Notes: generated by a model not told the origin, from the sequence alone. Positions 1 to 5,422 are shown, numbered from the stretch's first letter. The stretch: DNA of 5,422 nt from Thiomargarita sp. (GCA_020721025.1 DYNO01000202.1:1-5422); one strand, 5' to 3'. Numbers and translations are program-made.

Positions 1-6
1 AATCTA

Positions 7-2472
7 TCAATTAGAATGAAACCAATTCGCTTGCCAAATTTCCTCAGCATACTCACGGATGGTACGGTCGGATGAAAATTTCCCCATGTTCGCCACATTC
101 AAGATCGCCTTGCGCCACCATAAATCTGGTTTACGATATAAATCATCTACTTGCGATTGACACGCCACATACGCCGCATAATCCGCCAACACCATAAACC
201 GATCCCCCCCCAATAACAACGCATCCACCACAACTTTAAAACGATCAGGCTCTTGTGGGGTAAAATAGCCCTGACTCAGCATATCTAATACATGTTTTAA
301 TTCTGAATTGCTGTGATAATAATCCCAAGGATTGTAACCACGCGCTCGTAACTGATTGACTTCATTCACCATCAAGCCAAAAATAAAAATGTTCTCCGCG
401 CCCACTTCATCCCGAATTTCCACATTCGCCCCATCCAACGTGCCAATTGTCAGCGCGCCATTCAAGGCAAATTTCATATTTCCCGTGCCCGAAGCCTCCA
501 TCCCCGCGGTGGAAATCTGTTCTGACAAGTCCGCGGCGGGAATCATTAACTCTGCCAACGACACATTATAATTTGGGACAAACACCACTTTTAACCGTTG
601 CCCAATCACTGGATCATTGTTGATGACTTCTGCCACATTATTGATGAGTCGAATAATTTGCTTTGCCATGTAGTAACCGGGTGCGGCTTTTCCTGCAAAA
701 ACCACCGTGCGCGGCAAAATATCGTCCTGCGGATTGGCTCGAATATAATTATAACGAGTGATGACATGTAGCAAATTCAACAATTGGCGTTTATATTCAT
801 GAATACGCTTGATTTGGATGTCAAACAACGAATTCGGATCAACCTCGATGCCCAATGGGCGTTGAAAAAATTCGCTCAACCGCTGTTTATTAGCAAGTTT
901 AATTTCTTGAAAATGTTGACGAAATTCGGTATTTTCTGCCAGTGGAATCAAGCGACGCAATTGTGATAAATCTTTCAACCATTCTTTGCCAATGTGTTGA
1001 TGAATCAGTTCTGCGAGGGTATGATTGGCTTGATTTAACCAGCGACGCGGCGTAATCCCATTGGTTTTATTAATAATTCGTCCGGGAAAAAATTCGTCGA
1101 AATCGGCAAAAATGGTTTGTTTCATCAAATTGGTGTGTAATTGTGCCACGCCATTGACCTTGTGACTGCCCACGACCGCCAGATGCCCCATACGCACATG
1201 TTTCATTCCTTCTTCTCCAATCAGCGACATTCGCCGCAATCGCTCGATATCGCCGGGGTAACGATAATTGACTTCTTTGAGAAAATGCGAATTGATGTCG
1301 TAAATAATCTGTAAGTGGCGCGGTAGAAGCGTTTCTAGGAGTTGTACTGACCATGTTTCTAACGCTTCTGGTAGCAAGGTGTGATTGGTGTAAGAAAAAG
1401 TACGCACTGTGATGTCCCAAGCACTGTCCCAATCAAGACGGTATTTGTCTAAAAGTAAACGCATCAAATCGGGTACTGCCAGCGCGGGATGGGTATCGTT
1501 CAATTGGATTGCGATTTTATCCGGAAATCCCTTGAGATCGTGGTGAGTTGAGAGGTAACGGCGTAAAATGTCTTGTAATGAAGCTGAGACAAAAAAGTAT
1601 TCTTGTTTTAAACGCAGTTCGCGCCCTTTTTCGGTGCTATCGTCAGGATAGAGCACTTTTGATAAATTTTCGGAACTGTTTTTATCACGCACCGATTCAA
1701 AGTAGTTACCCTTGTTGAAATATTCAAGATGAAAATCCCGCGAAGCTTTTGCCGCCCACAATCGGAGATTATTCACAGTATGCGTACCATAACCTGCGAC
1801 GGGAATGTCATACGCCATCGCCATCACCGCTTCTGTTTCACGCCAATCGTAACCCTTGCGCCCATGTTCATCGGTATATTCCACCACATGCCCACCGAAA
1901 TTGACCGGATGTAACATTTCTGGGCGAGGAAATTCCCAAGGATTACCGTAACGTAGCCAATTATCGGGCTGTTCTATTTGTTGTCCGTCGTGTATTCGCT
2001 GATAAAACATGCCATATTCGTAGCGAATGCCGTAACCATAACCGGGAATATTTAAACTCGCCATCGAATCTAAAAAACATGCTGCCAATCGCCCTAAACC
2101 GCCATTTCCCAATGCTGGATCCGGTTCAAGTTCACAAATGCAACTGCGTGAAATATCCAATTGTTCAAGGGCTTGACAACAGAGTTCATAAATTCCCAAG
2201 TTCATCATGCTGTTGATTAACACGCGTCCGGTAAGAAATTCAAGCGAGAGATAATAAACCCGTTTGACATCATCGCGATAATATGTCCGCATGGAATCAA
2301 TCCAACGTTCTGCCATATAATCTCTGACTAAATAAGCCGTTGCATTAAACCAATCGCGCTCGGTGGCTGTCGAAGGTTCTTTACAAACGGTATAAGTAAG
2401 ATGTTTCAGAATACCCTGTTTGATGGTCTCGACATCTATTTGAATAAATTGTTTAACCAATTGATTTTGCAT
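7..2472 (-). CDS. glgP: Glycogen/starch/alpha-glucan phosphorylase
   Basis: This gene encodes a cytoplasmic PLP-dependent alpha-1,4-glucan phosphorylase, which releases glucose-1-phosphate from the non-reducing ends of glycogen using inorganic phosphate. Seen in the sequence (821 residues from the chosen ATG): GNGGLGR followed by LAACFLDSMA near residues 122-138, the active-site NDTHP at 325-329, RIHEYK at 556-561, and the PLP-lysine signature EASGTGNMK with the Schiff-base lysine at about 667. Length is close to E. coli GlgP (about 815), and similarity runs from the N-terminal DWFNAT region to the C-terminal SSDRTIREYA segment, so the gene is intact. The open frame extends to a TTG at 2482-2484 and a GTG at 2479-2481. 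I prefer the ATG at 2470-2472 because GGTGA lies five bases before it, while nothing like a Shine-Dalgarno precedes the TTG. It is divergent from rluC, with no other glycogen genes nearby. A run of eight G lies in the coding strand near codon 755. MalP is a less likely alternative name, as no maltose genes are visible. Confidence 0.97.
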   Translation of the reverse strand: MQNQLVKQFIQIDVETIKQGILKHLTYTVCKEPSTATERDWFNATAYLVRDYMAERWIDSMRTYYRDDVKRVYYLSLEFLTGRVLINSMMNLGIYELCCQALEQLDISRSCICELEPDPALGNGGLGRLAACFLDSMASLNIPGYGYGIRYEYGMFYQRIHDGQQIEQPDNWLRYGNPWEFPRPEMLHPVNFGGHVVEYTDEHGRKGYDWRETEAVMAMAYDIPVAGYGTHTVNNLRLWAAKASRDFHLEYFNKGNYFESVRDKNSSENLSKVLYPDDSTEKGRELRLKQEYFFVSASLQDILRRYLSTHHDLKGFPDKIAIQLNDTHPALAVPDLMRLLLDKYRLDWDSAWDITVRTFSYTNHTLLPEALETWSVQLLETLLPRHLQIIYDINSHFLKEVNYRYPGDIERLRRMSLIGEEGMKHVRMGHLAVVGSHKVNGVAQLHTNLMKQTIFADFDEFFPGRIINKTNGITPRRWLNQANHTLAELIHQHIGKEWLKDLSQLRRLIPLAENTEFRQHFQEIKLANKQRLSEFFQRPLGIEVDPNSLFDIQIKRIHEYKRQLLNLLHVITRYNYIRANPQDDILPRTVVFAGKAAPGYYMAKQIIRLINNVAEVINNDPVIGQRLKVVFVPNYNVSLAELMIPAADLSEQISTAGMEASGTGNMKFALNGALTIGTLDGANVEIRDEVGAENIFIFGLMVNEVNQLRARGYNPWDYYHSNSELKHVLDMLSQGYFTPQEPDRFKVVVDALLLGGDRFMVLADYAAYVACQSQVDDLYRKPDLWWRKAILNVANMGKFSSDRTIREYAEEIWQANWFHSN

Positions 2473-2477
2473 GTTTT

Positions 2478-2482
2478 TCACC
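2478..2482 (-). promoter_or_regulatory. Ribosome binding site deciding the glgP start
   Basis: The minus strand reads GGTGA, then five bases, then ATG at 2472-2470. GGTGA is part of the canonical AGGAGGTGA complement to the 16S rRNA tail. No purine-rich site precedes the upstream in-frame TTG at 2484, where the bases are pyrimidine-rich (CTCTCTCCACC). The same GGTG can pair with CACC across a five-base loop (2479-2491), a weak four-pair hairpin that would partly hide the site. Whether this hairpin matters is inference. Confidence 0.5.
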
Positions 2483-2538
2483 AATAAGGTGGAGAGAGCT
2501 ATGTTTGTGATTGCGAAACACCGATGAGTTTTGAATAC

Positions 2539-2547
2539 ATTTTAACA
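2539..2547 (-). promoter_or_regulatory. Candidate extended -10 promoter for glgP
   Basis: The minus strand reads TGTTAAAAT, an extended -10 motif (TGn followed by TAAAAT, close to TATAAT). It would start transcription near 2532 and give a leader of about 60 bases before the ATG. No good -35 hexamer lies 16-18 bases upstream, which extended -10 promoters can tolerate. The call rests on the motif alone. Confidence 0.3.
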
Positions 2548-3024
2548 CGACGCATTTTTGAACTTGGTGGATAATTTGAACAGATCAATCGTTTTCTCGA
2601 AATTGTCATCAGAATCTACATTCGTGAACTTGCCACCCCATAATTTCGTGTCAAAAACATTAATTCGATCCATGAATCAGTCGAAATCTTAACGCAATAT
2701 TATCATCCTGACTGATGTAACACGACCGATTAATCTCGCAAAAATTCTTCCTCTCGACTGTTTGTCATTCAAATAATACCGCATATCCTAAGAAATCTTG
2801 TCAACAATTCTCAAATTTATTTGCACGAAATAATACTTTTATCAATATCCGTATTTGACGACACGCCCTAACCGTTTTGCTAACAGCAACCAACTCTTTT
2901 TGCGTTACCTTTGCTATTGCATTAAAGATGAGAAATGACGAATGTGATTGAATAAGCTCATAAAAATTAGCGTTCTGACAAAAAAACCAAATTTTTACCG
3001 ATAGATTTTTAGCAATGTTTCGAG

Positions 3025-3030
3025 TATGAT
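3025..3030 (+). promoter_or_regulatory. Candidate -10 box for the rluC-HAD unit
   Basis: TATGAT matches the -10 consensus in five of six positions and lies 33 bases before the rluC ATG. The hexamer 17 bases upstream (TAGATT at 3002-3007) is a poor -35. A start near 3037 would give a leader of only about 27 bases, with no Shine-Dalgarno sequence. The call is motif-based. Confidence 0.3.
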
Positions 3031-3063
3031 ACGACTATTCCCATCTCGGTTGTTTGCCATTTC

Positions 3064-4020
3064 ATGAATTCACCTCCAGTTTCTCAAGTTTCTTATCTCG
3101 AAATCACCGCCACCCATGAAGGACAGCGCATTGATAATTTTCTCGTCACACATTTAAAAGGAGTACCAAAAAGCCACATCTATCGGATTTTGCGCAGTGG
3201 TGAGATTCGTGTCAACAAAGGACGTATCAAACAAACTTATCGACTGCAAACAGGCGACATTATTCGCCTACCTCCGATTCGGGTGGCGGAATCTGTGACG
3301 ATTACCCCAGAGGCAAATATTTTACAAGTTCTCGAAAATCATATTATTTATCAAGACGATGCCTTGCTCATTTTAAATAAACCGTCTGGTATGGCGGTGC
3401 ACGGTGGCAGTGGCATCAGTTTTGGCGTTATCGAAGGTTTGCGCGTGCTGTATCCCAAGGAAAAAGCGTTAGAATTAGTGCATCGTTTGGATCGAGACAC
3501 GTCAGGCTGCTTGATGATCGCGAAAAAACGCAGTATGCTCAAACAATTACACCAGATTTTGCGTGAAGACCAGATCACCAAAGAATATCTCGCCTTAGTG
3601 CGGGGTCAATGGAATCCCAGAGTCACCACCGTTTCCGCTCCATTACAAAAAAATGTCCTGCAATCTGGCGAGCGAATCGTTCGGGTGAATCCTGAAGGAA
3701 AAGAAGCAGTTAGCGAGTTTTACATCCAACAAAAATTCCCAATTGCCACCTTGGTACGCGTCAAATTAGTGACCGGACGCACCCATCAAATTCGCGTTCA
3801 TGCCACCCACAGCGGACATCCAATTGCCGGCGATGAAAAATATGGCGATGAACAATTTAACGCTCAACTTCTTGAATTTAAACTAAAACGACTGTTTTTA
3901 CACGCGGCAAAATTGGAAGTGCAACTGCCCGACACCAAGATTCGAGTCACCGCTCCGTTGCCTGCGGCATTACAAGACGTGTTACAACAATTGGATACTC
4001 ATTATGGCAAAACCGTTTGA
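3064..4020 (+). CDS. rluC: 23S rRNA pseudouridine synthase RluC (positions 955/2504/2580)
   Basis: RluC converts uridines 955, 2504 and 2580 of 23S rRNA (E. coli numbering) to pseudouridine during large-subunit assembly. In the 318-residue product an N-terminal S4-type RNA-binding domain occupies about residues 20-75 (QRIDNFL, KSHIYRILRSGEIRVNKGRIK). The RluA-family catalytic domain follows from about 95, with LNKPSGMAVHGGSG at 104-117, the signature HRLDRDTSG at 140-148 whose Asp143 is the expected catalytic nucleophile, and VTGRTHQIRVH at 236-246. KGVPKS, ILQSGERIVRV and RLFLHAA match my recollection of E. coli RluC closely, which separates it from RluA and RluD; length also agrees (about 319). 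The ATG is the only Met start before residue 110 and leaves the usual short N-terminal tail before the S4 domain. No Shine-Dalgarno sequence is visible in front of it. Its last 17 bases overlap the HAD gene. Confidence 0.96.
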   Translation: MNSPPVSQVSYLEITATHEGQRIDNFLVTHLKGVPKSHIYRILRSGEIRVNKGRIKQTYRLQTGDIIRLPPIRVAESVTITPEANILQVLENHIIYQDDALLILNKPSGMAVHGGSGISFGVIEGLRVLYPKEKALELVHRLDRDTSGCLMIAKKRSMLKQLHQILREDQITKEYLALVRGQWNPRVTTVSAPLQKNVLQSGERIVRVNPEGKEAVSEFYIQQKFPIATLVRVKLVTGRTHQIRVHATHSGHPIAGDEKYGDEQFNAQLLEFKLKRLFLHAAKLEVQLPDTKIRVTAPLPAALQDVLQQLDTHYGKTV

Positions 4021-4669
4021 ATTATTAGTATTTGATTGGGATGGCACCCTCATGGATTCAGAGGCGCGAATTGTCGATAGTTTTCAAGCCTCTATCGCCG
4101 AATTACACCTGCCCCGACGCACCGATCAGCAAATTCGGTTCATCATCGGATTGGGTTTAGAAGAATCCATTCAACGATTGTATCCTGATGAATTTAATCA
4201 TCAACTTGCCCTAAATTTGATGGAACACTATCGCCAACACTTTTTCAGCCCTACTGCGGTTGCCACGCCCCTATTCCCCAATACAGCGGAAGTTTTGCAT
4301 GAATTGGTCAGCAGCGGCTATCAATTGGCAGTGGCGACCGGCAAAAGTCGGCGGGGCTTGAATGAAGCGTTGCAGCAGACCAGATTACAAGATTTATTTG
4401 TTGCAACTCGTTGTGCTGAAGAGACTTTTTCTAAACCGCACCCCTTGATGTTGCAGGAAATTTTGGCGGAATTGTCCATACCAGCACAAGCTGCATTGAT
4501 GATTGGCGATACCGATTATGACTTGCAAATGGCGATTAATGCAGGCGTGGCGGCGGCGGCGGTCAGTTATGGCGTGCATGAAAAAGCACATTTGCTGGCA
4601 TCGAACCCATTGATTTGTTTCGATAATTTGAGCGAATTGCCGGTATGGTTGGCGAATCAGTCTGGGTAA
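4004..4669 (+). CDS. HAD-IA family hydrolase, phosphoglycolate-phosphatase-like (RluC-associated)
   Basis: This is a cytoplasmic phosphatase of HAD superfamily subfamily IA, Gph/PGP-like, 221 residues. All four HAD motifs are present: motif I FDWDGTLMD with nucleophile Asp11 and acid Asp13, motif II VATGKS with Thr112, motif III Lys144 in FSKPHP, and motif IV IGDTDYD with Asp169 and Asp173 for Mg2+. The helical cap lies between about 18 and 85. It should be active, but the substrate cannot be read from the sequence; phosphoglycolate or another small phosphate ester is a guess from family resemblance, so I give no symbol. The ATG overlaps the rluC end by 17 bases in a different frame. With only a weak GGA eight bases upstream, translation is probably coupled to rluC. 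An equivalent HAD gene follows rluC in Pseudomonas and relatives, which supports an old linkage. Residues 183-186 are an alanine run encoded by a GCG repeat. Confidence 0.92.
   Translation: MAKPFELLVFDWDGTLMDSEARIVDSFQASIAELHLPRRTDQQIRFIIGLGLEESIQRLYPDEFNHQLALNLMEHYRQHFFSPTAVATPLFPNTAEVLHELVSSGYQLAVATGKSRRGLNEALQQTRLQDLFVATRCAEETFSKPHPLMLQEILAELSIPAQAALMIGDTDYDLQMAINAGVAAAAVSYGVHEKAHLLASNPLICFDNLSELPVWLANQSG
4549..4562 (+). repeat. GGC trinucleotide microsatellite inside the HAD gene
   Basis: Four GGC units plus a trailing GG read in frame as GTG, four GCG and GTC, giving Val followed by four Ala and Val just after motif IV. Length changes in this tract would keep the reading frame and only alter the alanine count. 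Confidence 0.75.
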
Positions 4670-4703
4670 GCTCATATCCATTTTATATATGCTAGGAATT
4701 ACA

Positions 4704-4715
4704 CATTTGCAAATG
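4704..4715. repeat. Perfect 12-base palindrome
   Basis: CATTTGCAAATG is identical to its reverse complement. It begins 34 bases after the HAD stop codon. It could be a protein-binding site or a chance AT-rich palindrome. Confidence 0.5.
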
Positions 4716-4716
4716 A

Positions 4717-4740
4717 AATATATTTTGAAAACAATATATT
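4717..4740. repeat. AATATATT repeated around an eight-base spacer
   Basis: AATATATT occurs at 4717-4724 and 4733-4740. The unit is self-complementary, so it forms both a direct and an inverted repeat. Being all A/T, chance is a real alternative. Confidence 0.4.
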
Positions 4741-4750
4741 ACCTATCAAG

Positions 4751-4785
4751 AGTTACAACGATTTGTTGAGAAATCATTTGTAACT
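4751..4785. repeat. Long imperfect inverted repeat (hairpin)
   Basis: AGTTACAA (4751-4758) pairs with TTGTAACT (4778-4785), and the inner GATTT (4760-4764) pairs with AAATC (4771-4775), giving 13 pairs with one small asymmetric bulge and a six-base loop. The sequence after it (TGCTATTTT) has only a short T run, so it is a poor intrinsic terminator. It could be an operator, a transcript-stabilising hairpin, or part of a decayed small mobile element. Confidence 0.5.
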
Positions 4786-4800
4786 TGCTATTTTGGCAAG
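4784..4800. repeat. Small inverted repeat CTTGC/GCAAG
   Basis: CTTGC (4784-4788) and GCAAG (4796-4800) flank a seven-base AT-rich loop. The stem touches the end of the preceding larger hairpin, so the two could fold in tandem or compete. Confidence 0.35.
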
Positions 4801-4840
4801 GATTATTCTTGTCAATGCGTAACTTCTACATGATTATTCT
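4801..4840. repeat. Nine-base direct repeat GATTATTCT
   Basis: GATTATTCT occurs at 4801-4809 and 4832-4840, 31 bases apart start to start (about three helical turns), on the same strand. Both copies are followed by similar bases ending in CAA. Two regulator sites on one DNA face is one reading; a small local duplication is another. Confidence 0.4.
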
Positions 4841-4851
4841 GTGAACAATAA

Positions 4852-4872
4852 GGAGTTAATTGATAGAACTCC
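4852..4872. repeat. Inverted repeat GGAGTT/AACTCC
   Basis: GGAGTT (4852-4857) pairs with AACTCC (4867-4872) over a nine-base loop. The left arm contains the best Shine-Dalgarno-like sequence in the gap (AAGGAG, 4850-4855). AACTCC recurs at 4940-4945 in the next hairpin, so the two right arms are interchangeable partners. Confidence 0.4.
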
Positions 4873-4928
4873 AAGATTCTGTTACACTAAATTGGTATGT
4901 TATAAATTTGCTTGAAATACTTTTTTGA
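4860..4928 (+). other. Possible 22-codon small ORF ahead of the DUF262 gene
   Basis: A TTG at 4860 preceded by AAGGAG (four bases away) opens a 22-codon frame that ends at TGA 4926-4928. I do not recognise the peptide, which begins LIELQDSVTL and ends LLEILF. The frame cannot extend upstream because TAA is directly before the TTG. It may be a leader peptide, the remains of a longer protein, or chance. Confidence 0.15.
4893..4901 (+). promoter_or_regulatory. Candidate extended -10 promoter for the DUF262 gene
   Basis: TGGTATGTT is a TGn plus TATGTT extended -10 motif, directly followed by another AT-rich hexamer (TATAAA at 4901-4906) that could serve instead. No strong -35 is spaced correctly. 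Initiation here would give a leader of roughly 60 bases. Confidence 0.22.
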
Positions 4929-4931
4929 TGA

Positions 4932-4947
4932 CAGGAATGAACTCCTG
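4932..4947 (+). repeat. Hairpin CAGGA/TCCTG in the DUF262 gene leader
   Basis: CAGGA (4932-4936) and TCCTG (4943-4947) form a five-pair stem with a six-base loop. It encloses the only AGGA upstream of the in-frame ATG at 4954 and lies 24 bases before the preferred ATG. A role in translation control is possible but unproven. Confidence 0.3.
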
Positions 4948-4961
4948 AAATTTATGCCAGC

Positions 4962-4965
4962 GGGA
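4962..4965 (+). promoter_or_regulatory. Ribosome binding site deciding the DUF262 start
   Basis: GGGA lies six bases before the ATG at 4972, a good spacing. The in-frame ATG at 4954 has no close purine-rich site; the AGGA at 4933 is 17 bases away and inside a hairpin. This favours 4972. Confidence 0.45.
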
Positions 4966-4971
4966 AAAATT

Positions 4972-5422
4972 ATGGAAAATTCTAATGAAATAATACAAGA
5001 AGAATTGGAAGGACTGGACAATAATGTGGGTGCGGGGGAATATCCGCTAAACTCGGTTTTTGTGCGCCCAGAACAACGGACAGTGAAGGAGATTGTCGAG
5101 CGCATCAGAAAGAACCGGTATACTCTCAATCCCGATTTTCAGCGTGATTTCGTGTGGAAGCCTGATAAACAATCTCGTTTGATTGAATCTTGTTTAATGC
5201 GTATCCCATTACCTGTCTTTTACGTCGCACAAGACAAAGAGGGTAAAATTGTCGTAGTCGATGGATTACAACGGTTGACTACTTTTAATCGGTTTTTAAA
5301 TAATGAATTTGCGCTGAAATTGAACAATACAGAAGTAGAAGATGGTCATACGCTGCAAGGCAAACGGTTTAAGGAATTACCATTAGTCCTACAAGAACGG
5401 ATAGAAGATACTCAGCTAGTAC
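4972..5422 (+). CDS. DUF262 (GmrSD N-terminal, ParB-like) protein, 3' end cut by the window
   Basis: The first 150 residues are visible and the frame is still open at the window edge. An acidic N-terminal tail (about residues 1-22) leads into the DUF262 core: a helix RTVKEIVERIRK at 36-47, the family motif NPDFQRDFVW at 53-62, an RLIES segment followed by IPLPVFYV (78-85), and VVDGLQRLTTF at 95-105, the version here of the D-G-x-Q-R nucleotide-binding motif. In this family (Pfam PF03235) the domain has a ParB/sulfiredoxin-like fold; in GmrSD it binds and hydrolyses nucleotide to power cleavage of modified phage DNA. Other members are found in diverse defence loci. Whether a C-terminal nuclease (GmrD/HNH type) follows cannot be seen. 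I chose ATG 4972 for its GGGA site; ATG 4954 would add six residues. The gene lies about 300 bases after the HAD gene and so is probably transcribed separately. Confidence 0.88.
   Translation, partial: MENSNEIIQEELEGLDNNVGAGEYPLNSVFVRPEQRTVKEIVERIRKNRYTLNPDFQRDFVWKPDKQSRLIESCLMRIPLPVFYVAQDKEGKIVVVDGLQRLTTFNRFLNNEFALKLNNTEVEDGHTLQGKRFKELPLVLQERIEDTQLV

Larger units (their letters stand above)
2473..3063. other. AT-rich divergent intergenic region between glgP and rluC
   Basis: This roughly 590-base stretch separates two divergent genes and must hold both promoters. I found no convincing ORF in any frame, no tRNA or rRNA segment and no intrinsic terminator with a GC stem and T run. Only minor symmetry is present: TATTT/AAATA around GCACG at 2819-2833, and TTCGA/TCGAA near 2665-2685. 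A TTGACA-like sequence lies on the minus strand near 2648-2653 without a matching -10. In many gammaproteobacteria the gene divergent from rluC is rne, with a long regulatory leader; rne is not present here. The size leaves room for a small RNA, but nothing shows one. Confidence 0.6.
4670..4971. other. AT-rich, repeat-dense gap between the HAD gene and the DUF262 gene
   Basis: About 300 bases, visibly more AT-rich than the flanking genes. There is no convincing protein-coding gene apart from one possible 22-codon ORF (4860-4928). The stretch contains a perfect 12-base palindrome, several inverted repeats, a nine-base direct repeat, and GTTAC or its complement at 4752, 4780, 4819 and 4881. No intrinsic terminator with a GC-rich stem and a clean T run is seen for the rluC-HAD unit. 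Promoter and leader of the DUF262 gene must lie here. Confidence 0.6.

Noticed and set aside
356..966. Plus-strand open frames (356-571 and 784-966) antisense to glgP
   Set aside because: They mirror conserved glgP codons and show no recognisable domain or ribosome binding site.
1070..1432. A 120-codon open frame on the minus strand inside glgP
   Set aside because: It is a different frame of the same strand as the well-supported glgP gene; its composition is unlike a real protein, and glgP is complete through this region.
2499..2520. A CRP-like site in the glgP leader (minus strand, ending TCACAAA)
   Set aside because: Only one half matches; the other half is poor and the spacing is off by one.
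2819..2849. A sigma-54 or sigma-70 promoter around TTTGCACGAAATAATAC
   Set aside because: No GC element at the right distance for sigma-54, and no acceptable -10 at 16-18 bases from TTGCAC for sigma-70.
2943..2962. A CRP-like site (TGTGA half) upstream of rluC
   Set aside because: The second half-site is at the wrong spacing (about ten bases instead of six) and is a poor match.
4394..4681. A 95-codon minus-strand frame over the 3' part of the HAD gene
   Set aside because: It is antisense to HAD motifs III and IV, which are unmistakable on the plus strand.
4751..4794. Intrinsic terminator for the rluC-HAD unit
   Set aside because: The stem is AT-rich with a bulge and the following T run is short and interrupted, so it does not meet the usual pattern.
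4887..5129. An 80-codon minus-strand frame across the DUF262 gene start
   Set aside because: It overlaps the DUF262 coding region, which has clear family motifs on the plus strand; the antisense peptide shows no recognisable motif.

Overview
The window looks like a chromosomal segment of a gammaproteobacterium of moderate to low GC. The reasons are a 318-residue RluC that follows the enterobacterial/pseudomonad form nearly end to end, the rluC-HAD hydrolase gene pair typical of that class, and a GlgP of the bacterial type-1 (E. coli-like) phosphorylase family. Genus cannot be named from this sequence.

Layout: a complete glycogen phosphorylase gene (glgP) fills the left half on the minus strand. 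About 590 bases of AT-rich, apparently non-coding DNA separate it from a divergent plus-strand pair, rluC (23S rRNA pseudouridine synthase) and a HAD-family phosphatase. These two overlap by 17 bases and so probably form one transcription and translation unit. A second AT-rich gap of about 300 bases follows, dense in palindromes, inverted repeats and short direct repeats. The window ends inside the N-terminal part of a DUF262 (GmrSD/ParB-like) protein, of which 150 residues are visible.

Function: the left two thirds is housekeeping (glycogen breakdown, ribosome maturation, small-phosphate-ester hydrolysis). No other glycogen gene (glgA, glgB, glgC, glgX) is present, so glgP stands alone here. 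The right end is accessory in character: DUF262 proteins are commonly parts of restriction or other anti-phage systems, and this one sits where I would expect sppA or another core gene in many relatives. The junction near 4670 may therefore be the edge of an accessory or defence insertion. Only that edge is visible, so no new system can be claimed from this window. The most useful next step is to read the DNA right of 5422.

Smaller points of interest are a G8 homopolymer inside glgP, a probable wrong-start trap at the glgP 5' end, a leader of rluC with no Shine-Dalgarno sequence, a short GCG-repeat alanine run in the HAD protein, and a possible small ORF with a +1-slippery stop just before the DUF262 gene.
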